DNA of 64,000 bases from Ecdyonurus torrentis. Taxonomy: Eukaryota; Arthropoda; Insecta; Ephemeroptera; Heptageniidae. The DNA lies in contig OX439128.1 in assembly GCA_949318235.1 (NCBI GenBank), positions 43,489,476 through 43,553,475 of the forward strand, in the 5' to 3' direction. The position numbers and the translations under genes are program-made. This document shows positions 53,194 through 64,000 of the stretch, piece by piece (position 1 is the stretch's first letter; every line of letters starts with the position of its first letter). The notes beneath the pieces are model-generated. The model did not search any database and was not told where the DNA came from. It saw only the letters and a program-made list of their open reading frames with translations.

Positions 53194-55489
53194 GTACGAC
53201 CTACATAATTACTATAGCTACGTCCATTGAAAGCGAAGGTAAAATCAATAGCAAGCAAAATGTATTTTCAATCATAGCAAAGACAACATTTATAATTTGT
53301 ATTCAATAAGCTTTTCCATGAAACGTAAATACTAATAATAGATTTATACGTTCAATTTTAAAATACGATTATGAAAAATTATTATACGTTTATATATAAA
53401 TGTTGTTATGAATGATCAAGGATAATAAGAAAAAAACGTAATTTGTTATTATATCCATTAGGAGTTATTTTCCATTCGAAGGAAAATATAATACAAAAAA
53501 AACAGATTTATATCAGTTGTGTGTGTTGCCAACTACATAATATATTGAACATTTTTAAAATATACTTTTTCATATACTGATGGAATAAAAAATGGTGTGT
53601 ATGCATACGTATTTTTTGTATTATTTCAAAGTAAATTTTAAAAAAAAAAAGTTGAATTGCACATTTAAAGCATGCATTAGCAAAGTTGGGAGTATACTTG
53701 ATGTTGTACTTGAGATAGCTGTACTGGATTTTTATAATAAGAGTTATTAAAAATCAAATTAAGGCACAATAATAGATCCTCATAACACTTTTTTTTATAT
53801 AATTCTTACTGGATTTGAATAATTAGTTGAATTACCTTTTATTTATTATGCCTATATTACGACCTTTTAAGTGATCCAATTGATGCAACTTATTAGTATT
53901 GTGTATTTAAATTGAAAATGTATAATAATAAATATGGCAATGTTTTACTATACTAAAAATTATTTTTGCATTAATACATTAGAGAGCATATTTTTATTAA
54001 TTATATTTCATTTAAAAAAATCTGGATCCAACAAACGATCTAAAAAGAATGTGTTGGTTATTGCAAGCATTCAAGTCTCTTATAACGATCGGTACGATTA
54101 CTATTTTATTACATTGCTTTGGCATAATCTCTTCTGGTCACATAATGTAAACACTCAGATATTTACGAAAGGGAAAACAATTCTCGAATAGGCAATAATC
54201 AATTGCCGCTATAAAGTTCCCTGAAGTGGACAAAGAAGTAGATGAGATGGCATTTTAAACAAATTGTTTAATTGCAATTAAAATTTAAGATTTAAGTCAA
54301 GTGATTTTGAATCCAGGAACACAACTACATAAATTTTACAGAGTACATAACTCCAATTAAATTTCAAATTTCTTATTGATAAAGTTAATACCAAATTAAT
54401 ACCTCTTAAAAACAAATTTATATCAAAAAATAACTTTATATTTAACTAAGATCATAATTTATATTTTATTTGAGCAAAATAATTATTGTTTTATTTTAAT
54501 AACTGGTTTCTATTATTTCTTCTACCCTCCAGTGAGGTTACAGACAAAAGTAAATACGTGACTTAAGTTTAATAAAGATAATCGCATAATTTAAGATACA
54601 ATCAAATTAATATTCCTTGGGTTCAACTGTTTATTACGTAAAACACTCCCTTATAAAAATAAAATAAAAGATTCCTAAGCGTACAAAATTATACTTCATA
54701 AGCTACACATATTGACGTCATTTATTTTCCCACAGGTCTATGCATTGCTGGTGCATCCATCTCTGCATCTATTATCGTCACTCATTGCATGATCAAGTAG
54801 TGCAATGTATTGTATTACGCCTGGGATTCTTGGAATTATATGGCGGCGTACGCGTTAGTCCTGCTTGCCAGAGTATTCACGAATCCTAGCAACGTTCTGT
54901 TGCCTTACGTATGCACACATAGATACGAGGTCAAAATAAAGATGATGAGGTAATAGACGTGAATTTAATTATTTGAATATTTAAATTTAAAACTTTCGGT
55001 GAAAGTTCAAGATTTGAATAATTTTAAAATTTTTGAATTTCAGGAGGATTTGAATGCATTTGAGTGATATTTCCAATTGTAAAAACACAGCAAAGGTATT
55101 TCAACTACGAAAGAAAAAAATTGTCTATTTTGGATTTTGAATTACTTCAATCAAAGCAATATTAAAATAATAAAAATATAAATTTGAGATAACAAATTTA
55201 CTTGCGCTTTTATTGTTTATTATTGGAGCTAGAAATTTAAAATTGTTGTAAATTATTTTATAACAAGATTCAATTAAAAAAATGCACAATGCTATTCATG
55301 TAATGCTAAGAAATGATGATAATGATAATTGCGCTGTAATCTGTAAAAAACAAATAATAAAATAAATATACATTAAAATTCGATAATATGAAATTTCCTT
55401 AAAATTAAATATACGACCAAAGTTATAAAAAATGTATAATTTTTTCAAAATTTCTTTTCACGTAAATTTGAAGCAATTTGAGGTTTTGA

Positions 55490-55705
55490 TAGAGATGTCG
55501 CAAAGGTGTGACATGACCCTGCGTGAGTGAGTCGGGTCAGCGAGCACGGGCATCAAGCTGTCTGGCGGCGAGAAAGGACTGGCTCGATGCCCGAGCACTT
55601 GCGACTTGAGAGCACGCAGAGGAGAGGCCACGCTCAAAACCCCCCCGCCTAACCGCGTGCTGCCAGCTCACCACCGGCCCCCGTGCATCTCAATCACGCG
55701 ACAAT
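55490..55705. other. isolated GC-rich island
   Basis: About 200 bases far more GC-rich than the surroundings, including GTGAGTGAGTCGGGTCAGCG and CCCCCCCGCCTAACCGCGTG. There is no long frame on either strand. It could be a promoter/CpG-like patch, a repeat or a decayed insertion. Confidence 0.4.
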
Positions 55706-57723
55706 GCAAGTGTTTCCATTAGATCAATATTAAAACTGAAAATTTGGTACTACTGTGGTCATTTGACTATTTTTTTTTTTTTTTTTTTTATTCACTGTGA
55801 AAATAAAGGATACAACAGTTCCAAAGAAGTAAAATTTTAGGGTGCAATGAAGTGTAACAAATTCAGTTACGAATTTTTAAAAATGTTCTTCCATAAAGTG
55901 CACATAAAGTGTTATGTTAGTTTTAATATATATATATATATACATACTCGCCTCAAAAAGCCTGAGCTACCTATGCCGTTCGACCTTTTACGTTATCGCC
56001 CAGCCACCCCCCTTTGAAATGCGTACGAGAAATGGGCGATACATTAGTGGTAAAACTACAAATCGACTGAGGTTTTTTGATATATTTGTCTTTCTTAACT
56101 GCTCGTCATGGCTCCTGAAATTTTTATCAGATAGGTCGCATTGAATTTCAAATGACATTATGACAAATGAAATTTCAATGGTACGAGCAAGTGTAACTAA
56201 AATTCTTAGAGATACCAAGTGCTTTGAATCATTTCTATATTGATGAAAACATCATTCAAGTAAATTGCATTTAAATTATAAACTTGCAAATAAAAAAAAT
56301 AAAAAATTTAAAACAAATAAAGCAAATTTATTATGGGGGGGGGGGTGAGAATACTTATATTAGGATGGTAATTTCTAGTCTACTATATTCCTTCATTTTT
56401 TTTTAAAATTAAAACCAAAGGGACTGCGCTTTTTTAAAATGTTAAAATTATAGAGGTGCTATTTTCTGTGTGTCAAATAAGTTATGTCCAGTAAGCAAGA
56501 TGTGATGCGCTGTTTTTGCGCTACCCCAAAGTTTTATTTTATTTTTTGCATATTGTAATGTTTTTTATGTTTTGTCTTTTTATTGAAATATTATTGGCTC
56601 AATTTATGGCCAAGGTGCATGGATTTTTCAGTCATTAATCCATGCTGTATGAGGAAATTTCCTCATGCTCGACTTCGCGGCTATTTTTTTATTTGCGTTT
56701 CGAACTAAATGTATATTTTATTACATCAATAGGAGCGTAGAGAAACAAGGAATCTATGCAGGTAACACTAAAACGGCATTTAAATAATATCAAAACTCGT
56801 TCAAACTACTTTAAAACAATTTTTTTTGATATAGAAGCGTTTTTATATGCAGTACGAACTGTTTTAGGTACATTACGTTGTTCAAATTGGGAATAGCTAC
56901 AAATTACACAAAATCTGTAAATTCGGATCGTCATTATCAGTTTATTTTTTCAAGAAAGGGGAGTGGGGGGAATCAACTGGATTCGTACGTCTATAAAATA
57001 ATTGCTTCAAAGTTAAAATTAATTTATGTTTGAAATTTTGAATGTTAACTACGGCAAGTATTGATAATTATCATTATTATTAATTATTATTATATTATTA
57101 ATATTATTTTTTATTCTTCTATATAAAATTATTTTTGTTCCTAATCAACACAAAATTTCAATAAATTAGATTTATTTAACATTTTAAAATATACTGTATG
57201 CAGTACTACAGTATACCTTCACTTTCAATTACCATATTAAGTATAAAAATATGCCTTATATTTAATTAATATAACAACAACAACGAATAATATATAAATA
57301 TTTTTTTAAAGCAACTTTACAAATAAATAACGTAATGAAAACTCAATAGATATATAAAAATAAACTATATTACATGCATAGTAAAATGTATAATGAGATG
57401 AGTTAAGTGTCGTAAAGAAATATAAGGTTGGGTGGGTGTGGTTGGCACCGCGTCATTGCCATTGTGTCGTATTCATATCTCCCCTCATCTCACACAATCT
57501 GAAACGATCATCTTGCGACAGTATAACTTTTTTTTTTATTTATCTACATCAACCTTGGAAATGACAAACCTCAGTAATATTTTTATCCGGCTTTTTGTTT
57601 TTTTAGAAAATGACACGATTGCGTATAAATCAATAAAATGATGTGAATAAATTTTATAAAGTTTTTCAATACTATGGTCAAAATAGTTTATTGAACACAT
57701 AAAACTTGACTTCATCATATTAT

Positions 57724-57772
<49 letters not shown>

Positions 57773-60700
57773 ATAAGTTTCTATAGAATATTAATTATTT
57801 GAATTTGTATTCTTTGTACGGTACCTACATAAACACACAGTTGTGGAAAAAAGTCACGAAACGGAAAAGAATAAAGATATTATCGTATTTTCCAATAGTA
57901 TTAGTTAGAAATTTATTTATCAATAAAATTTCGAAACACACAGCTTTATATCTCGAATATATAAGATTTAAAGCTAAATTATAAATGTATTTAGGGATAT
58001 TTTTTTTAATTGTTCAATTCTCACATACAGAACTCCAACCAAAGCCATAAAATAAATATATAAATTTAATATAATATTATTGATGCTTGATTGGTTATCT
58101 TCTACGATAATGTAATGATAGTAAATTGTTTCAATAATTTTTTTACGTATAATTTTGTACGTGAATGTGAATAATAATAGTCTATATAAAAAAGCATAAC
58201 TAATTAAATAGTAATCATAAAAACTACATCTTTACTTCTTTAAAGTATTTTGCTCTTGAAATAATAGTATATATATATATATTTCTTTTTTTTTAACTCA
58301 CCTGCATTATTTATTATGATCTATAATTATGTGATAAACCTAGTATAAACTCATCAGTAGTTATAAAATGTTGTTTATTTTCAATATATCAAAAATAATT
58401 CAGTTCTATGCATATTGACAAAATATGGGCGTCGTCGTGTAATGCTTTATTCATATTTACATGCACATAATAAGCATGGTAGTATATTTAATGGGAAGAG
58501 GAAGATGATATTGATCTAAAAACAATAAAAATAAAACTTTTTTCTGTTTATTTTATAAAAAATCAGATAATTTTTCTGAGATGCGATCTTTTTATTTCTT
58601 GGCACATTTATGTTATTTATGTTATAAAATGAATGACAAAAAAATAATTATATTTAATATTTGATCTGAATTGGATAAATATATGAAAATTTAGTTGTTG
58701 TTTTTAAATATACGTCGATTTCTCTATATCTAAAATGTATTTTCTTTTGCAGCTTTTATTGTTATTTTCTATTTAGAATTATTATTATACAAGAATATGC
58801 CAACCTTCTAACACCAATTTACGTTTATTAATACACTTAATTATAAATAGTGGTAAAATAAAAATTAATGAATTTATTTTAGCCAACAAAAAAATAAAAC
58901 AGGCTTCTTTCACGCTATCGGAAAATGGAAAATGCTTTTTAGTTTTAATATAAGCATTTTAAAATTAGCAAACCCTAATAATTAAAAATACATGAGACTG
59001 TATTCCTTTAATGTGATTATTAAAAATCCCTACCAAAAGATACCGTGGCCCGTGGGAATTATAAGATCATTCTGTGTACACTTCTCGATCATTCATAATT
59101 GTAAATTACCTATCCAATAAATCACGCATTATAAGATAAGGATTCTGTGAGATCCGGGATTTGTGACGTTATATTTAATATCGAAAACAAAATATATTCA
59201 CTTGAATAAATACATGCCATATACGAGAGGAGAGGTACGCGTGACCAACAAGTCCTCATGAGCTCATGACTCACACACCAATTTCTTAGCATAATAAGCA
59301 AATCACGTGCATATATATCTGCCTGGCCCATGCACGTGTGCAAAACTGAGGTTTTCTTATACACGATTATTGGTACACATGTTTGTTTATTGATTGAATT
59401 TCATAAAATACGCGATTTTCTAAAAATCCCCCAAAATTAACATAAATAATATAATTTAATTGACCATGCATTAAAACAAAGATAGTAGGATAATATAAAT
59501 TATGTTTTATTGGTACTCTGATTTATATTTATAAAACTTACACATATATATGATTCTTATATACTTATTTAGAATTATAACGCGTTAATTTTAATTTTTT
59601 TTTTATTAATAAAAATATGAATACATAATATATAGATAAGTCCCACCAAGACAATGAAGTCTTAAACAAAATCAGCACATTTCACTTTTTTTTCCTTTTT
59701 ATCTACAATTAAGAAAACAAAAATATTGTTATATAAAATTAGAAACAAACAAACAATTATTATACCTAATATATATATAGTTATATATACATACCAATTT
59801 CTTTATCTTTTCTTTTTAATTCTTTTTACCAATGATGAAACATATATTATTCTTTTTTAAACCTAATAATAATTTAAATAATTATATAGAGCTTTTTAAT
59901 ATAATCATTAGAAATGTCACTTTTTAGCTCGTAACTTTGCTTTCTATTTTCATTTTTGTAAAACTCCTCATGCACTTCATGATTTTCAAAAAGTATTTAT
60001 TTTTTCTAAATTGCCACTCAATTTACTAGATGTATTTCGATAAATTTTAAATTACATATTTGCAAAGTGTAGAGATAGGGTCAGGGATTCAAACCAAAAA
60101 GATTGTTGTTTATCATACTAACAAAAATTAATTAGAGAGAGAGAGAGACGAGAGAGAGTAAGCAATACAAATTAAAGCATAAAAACATACGTTATCGTAT
60201 TTTCTAAGAGTTCGTTCGTCGTTGCTGTTGTTTTTTTGAGCACAAAATATAAAAATGGTTTCAATCAATATTTTATGATGAGGTATTTCTATTTTTTACT
60301 CATCTGAATGTAATATTACGCATTTTTTTTATATTGTCATCCGAGACCGAGTCCAAGAAAAAATATTAATTACTACAGTAGCAAAGTAAAATTCCAAGGA
60401 CAATGTAATTTGAGTACGAAAAAACAAAAACTAATATTGCATTTTACCCATATATTAAAACATTGACCTATAGGGTGTACCCGCATGACGTCATACTGAA
60501 TGCGCTTCGATCAATACTGGACCAATAATGAACAACATTGCTCATATATATAGCATATAGGACAAATTTCGTTTAGGCTATTTTCTTTGGGAAATCGGCA
60601 TTTTTTTTTTAATTATTAATTATTTTTCTTACATGCTTGAGAATTGAGCTACCTAATTATTAACAGCAAAGATTCTCTAATAAATATTTTGCAAAGTATT

Positions 60701-61153
60701 TTTAAACTCGCAAAATGTTAAATACAACACAATTTGTCACTTGTCAGTTTAAAAACACTATATTTATGAGAGCATGATGCTGGTTGAATTAGATATTCCA
60801 GTGTGTTTAGTATACGGGGAGGAAGAAGAAGAAAAAAAAAAATACACAAAATATGAACAAATATTGCAGAAACAAATACACTATTTTGTCCCATCTGAGT
60901 TTTATTGTTCATTGCGTTAGCGTCGCGGTGTGGCGTGTGGCACACGAGTTTGACGTCATGGAGTATTATTATGGAACAAATTTGATTAATAATTTGCATA
61001 ACTAGAAATCCTTGAATTTATACCATGTCTGTTTATCAATAAAAAAAAATGCAACTATTTTTTCGCATATAGGCATAGCCATGGGCATATGGGCCAGATA
61101 TGGGCATAGCGTTGATGGGGGCGAAGGACTTTGTTTTCGTTTATTAAAAATGT

Positions 61154-61303
61154 TACCTAACCACTCAGATTGTGAGTCTCCCCTCCCTGAAGTCCGAAAA
61201 CAACAGGTGAACGATCATCAATGACAAGGAACTTGTAAAACAAGATACCGAGTCCTTTTCACGCTCAGGGAGGCTCACTGTAACTCCTCATCGTGGGTTA
61301 GGT
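61154..61303. repeat. imperfect inverted repeat
   Basis: The left arm (61154-61192, ACCTAACC to CTCCCT) and the right arm (61260-61303, CAGGGAGGCTCAC to GGTTAGGT) are imperfect reverse complements around a loop of about 65 bases. It may be a MITE or a structured RNA; boundaries and class are unclear. Confidence 0.4.
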
Positions 61304-61719
61304 CGGGGCAATGTTAGAAACATTGCGATCGAAACATACTACAGAAATGATCCTGTGAAGTATGATCTTAGTTTAACTTTGTGCGTCCATTTCACCTACG
61401 TCATTTTAACTTTCACTTGTAACGCGATTACTTCATTTTTTAAGAAAGAATTTTTTAATGTTTAAAATTTTATTTGGAAATTTAAGTAACTTTTCTGTAA
61501 ACATCATAAGTTTCTCTATAAAACTAACAATTTTGTAATTATTAAAAAAGAGCATTAGAAGTACTATTTGATGATTTAAGTCTGAAAGTTGCTTCAAGAG
61601 TTGTCGCTTGTGTCCTTTTTGCACCACAGTAAACTTGTCCACGCAAGTGAAGACAGTGAAGTTGCTGACGTCCGTGACGTCACGATATTTAACAGCTGTA
61701 TTTCACATGGCAACGAAAT

Positions 61720-63477
61720 ATGGCGGATGCTTCAACTTTCAGTGAGTGTGAAATAAATAATATGGACTTTGATGAAGAATTGTCAAACGAAGAGGATGGT
61801 ACAAGTGTAGATTTAGGGTATTTAGAAAAGTGTAAATCATGGAGACTTAAAAGTGAATATTTCCCAAGTAAAGTTGGAGGTAAACCATCCTGGTTGAATT
61901 TATCAGAAATTCCCACCAGCTCACAAGTCCAATGTGAGAACTGCAATGCACCTTGCATATTCATGTGTCAAATTTACGCTCCTATCGAAGATCATGATGA
62001 CAGTTTTCATAGAACAATATTTATATTTATGTGTATTTCAATTGAATGCTGTAAACCAAATTCAAGTTCTAACTTTAAGGTTCTAAGGTGTCAGTTACGT
62101 AGAAGAAATGAATTTTATTCTTACGATCCTCCAATAGAATCTGAATCTTGGAATTCTGGAGTTCAAGCAGAAAGTTATGGAAAATTATGCAATGTTTGCA
62201 ATTTAAGAAGTACTTCTCACTGTGGGAAATGTCGAAATACCTACTATTGTAGTCGAGAGCATCAAGTTTTGGACTGGAAGGCTGGACATAAATTAAAATG
62301 CTGCTCTGAAGGTATAATAAGTATAATAAGGTTTGCTGTGAAACTGTCGTGTAATATATGTATGTATGTATATTTTTGTAGGTTCAGTAGAAGATGACCA
62401 GCAGAGTAAACTGTTGTTACCTGAGTGGGAACTTGCAACTGAACGAGAGCCATTGACAGAAGAAGACACATCATCTCGTCAAGAGAAAAGCAATGAGCAA
62501 CGACTGCAAGAATTTCAAGAGCTAGTGAAGCAAGGCCAAGCAGGCACTTTGCATGGTGAGGAACATAAATTGTATATAATTATTATTTAATTACCCTTAT
62601 CTTTTATTCTATTAGCCATATCCTTCTACAAAGATCAACATAGTTAGGGTACAAAATAAATACGGAAACCATCAAAAAGGTTTATTTGTATGTACAGCTC
62701 TAGCCAAAAGTTCCCGAACAATTTGCATAGGCAACCCGCAACCACCCTTTATTATCTTCATGAGAAAACGCAGTGGCCACCTCTTCCTCATTCAGGAACT
62801 TTTGGCCAGAGCTGTACTAGATAAAAAGAAAAAAAAAAAACAACATATATTAGTAGCCTTTTGCTATGGCAGCATACCAATGGATCTATTACTTTGTACA
62901 TGGTACCATACCTTATCTTACAATTTAGTGTTTGGTAATTGATTTAGTTCTTAGCTTCATGCTTTGTCTAAAAGTTGATAATTGGCATAGTCAGTTGGTA
63001 TAATAATTTGTTGCTATTTTTTAATCAGGTTTTGATGCCAAAAGTCACATTAATTTTTCACTGCAGTTTGAAAATGAATACTTTATTTCCATTTTAAAAA
63101 TATGCTATGTTTCAGGTTTCAATAATGTACAATAAAATTAACATTATTGTGTGTGTAAATTTGTATCATTAAACAAAACTCAATACTTAATAGCTGGTAC
63201 AAAGAAATAATACAATTTTGAATCAATAAAGTATATTTTGTACTCACAAGACTATTTGTATCCAGGTGATGCAGCTGCAGAGGCAGATTTTGAAGCAATG
63301 CCAGAGGGTACTGAGGATTCAGTCTTCAAGAAGTTCAAGCATAGGATTGCACGTAGTCCAACACAAGTACTTCGCTATGACAGAAAGGGATATCCCTTAT
63401 GGGTAGCAGAAGAAGGACAGCCTGAGCAGATACCACCCTGTTCACATTGTGGAGGACCAAGAATCTTTGAATTCCAG
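61720..63477 (+). CDS. PDCD2: PDCD2 / Zfrp8 homologue, 3' end beyond window
   Basis: Three exons are seen: 61720-62311, 62382-62555 and 63266-63477, with phases 1, 1, 0. Exon 1 has the N-terminal TYPP-like segment (VDLGYLEKCK, then KVGGKPSWLNL). Next come a first Cys pair region (CENCNAPCIFMCQIYAPIED) and HRTIFIFMCI. The MYND zinc finger is CNVCNLRSTSHCGKCRNTYY, then CSREHQ to HKLKC. Exon 2 is the acidic linker. Exon 3 starts the C-terminal PDCD2 domain (QVLRYDRKGYPLWV, then IPPCSHCGGPRIFEFQ) and ends at a GTCTGT donor. The remaining exon, normally beginning VMPQLL, is not in the window. PDCD2/Zfrp8 proteins act as chaperones for ribosomal protein uS5 and are needed in stem cells. Intron 2 holds a Tc1-like MITE. 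Confidence 0.92.
62693..62816. mobile_element. Tc1/mariner-like MITE in PDCD2 intron 2
   Basis: 124 bases bounded by TA: the left end is TACAGCTCTAGCCAAAAGTT, and the right end on the reverse strand is TACAGCTCTGGCCAAAAGTT. Internal blocks (TTTGCATAGGCAACCCGCAA, GAAAACGCAGTGGC) match the gene C copy in reverse orientation. Confidence 0.8.
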
Positions 63478-64000
63478 GTCTGTGGGCTACATAATTACGG
63501 TAGTTTGAGTTACGGTACACAATATATCCAGCATGATATGTTTTAAACAGATAGAGACTGGATCTGTTGGTGAAAATGGCGATGCGCCTATATGTTTCAC
63601 AGTTGAGCTTTTTTTGCTATACAATCTACTGCGTGTTTATACAAAGTTAGTACTTCACTGCTAAAAGCTTATAAATAAATTATTATGCAAACTCGTAGTA
63701 GGTCATGGTACAGGCAAATAACTTGCATTTTTTGCACGCAACCACCATTTTTCACCTAAAACTCAGGTCACTAGTGATAGTTACAGTTTAGATCTCGTGC
63801 GCAGTGTTAAAATATTGTCATTTTTAAAAGGGGTACAGTCAACCGGGGTAACTTTGAAACTTTTTGGGTATAAAAATGCATATATTTCCTAACATAATTT
63901 TTTTGAGGTTCCAAAAAATTTGTAACTTTAAATGTCTATGTCAGTACTATATTTTCCAACCCTTAAATTAAAATTTTGTCAAACCCCCTAATTAAGAAAA
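63478..64000. other. PDCD2 intron 3, with a possible transposon end
   Basis: AT-rich intron sequence. From about 63837 the sequence CAGTCAACCGGGGTAACTTT starts a stretch that looks like the terminal repeat of another MITE. Its other end would be outside the window, so it stays unconfirmed. Confidence 0.35.

Larger units (their letters stand above)
53200..61719. other. gene desert between the secreted cluster and PDCD2
   Basis: No gene can be supported over 8.5 kb. It contains a GC-rich island at 55490-55705, a G-run at 56334-56345, a (TA)n tract at about 57728-57770, a GA tract near 60135-60160 and an inverted-repeat element at 61154-61303. GC-richer patches at 54720-54950, 55930-56060 and 59040-59350 have no convincing frames. 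The palindrome TGACGTCA recurs at about 60487 and 60952 and just before PDCD2 (near 61674-61682). Confidence 0.5.

Overview
The window is AT-rich, intron-containing eukaryotic DNA with many GA/TC, TA and GAA microsatellites, 5'-truncated LINEs and short non-autonomous DNA transposons. A PDCD2/Zfrp8-type gene, a MOSPD2-like CRAL-TRIO gene, compact TATA promoters and short phase-1 signal-peptide exons suggest an arthropod, most likely an insect. The sequence alone does not give the species. Exon models were built by hand from splice sites and reading-frame continuity; no alignment or RNA data were available. LAYOUT: 1-2.5 kb holds a 5'-truncated Tx1/L1-like LINE on the minus strand, running off the left edge. 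3.0-4.2 kb holds a two-exon gene for a small secreted Gly/Ser/Ala-rich protein (gene A). 4.3-15.5 kb is gene-poor and repeat-rich, with a TTAA-flanked MITE at 8.9 kb and a LINE tail at 13.1 kb. 15.5-53.1 kb contains six more genes (B-G), all on the minus strand and head to tail. They encode one family of small secreted proteins I cannot match to a named family. Interrupting this array are a coiled-coil reading frame lying antisense inside an intron of gene B (17.1-19.2 kb), a MOSPD2-like CRAL-TRIO gene (40.0-41.75 kb), and several repeats, including a hAT-like MITE at 43 kb and a repeat present at both 33.8 and 44.5 kb. 53.2-61.7 kb has no gene I can support. 61.7 kb to the right edge holds the first three exons of a PDCD2/Zfrp8 homologue on the plus strand. 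THE SECRETED FAMILY (B-G): each gene has a signal-peptide exon ending in phase 1. An Arg/Gly/Tyr-rich and then Glu/Asp-rich exon follows, and then one or more Arg/Pro-rich exons (motif RPQRPSRARP). The last long exon carries a Ser/Ala/Gly motif of the form AIA.SxSxGxGASSxSxAIAYGG and a basic end such as FRHR. All introns after the first are phase 2, so internal exons can duplicate without breaking the frame; gene D has three extra modules. In four genes (B, E, F, G) a donor overlaps the apparent stop codon, and a tiny 3' exon adds W, Y, SGK or F before the stop. Four promoters share a GGTGGGGC box directly upstream of the TATA box. The separated acidic and basic blocks suggest a self-associating extracellular material (coat, glue, silk-like or glandular secretion), but that is inference.
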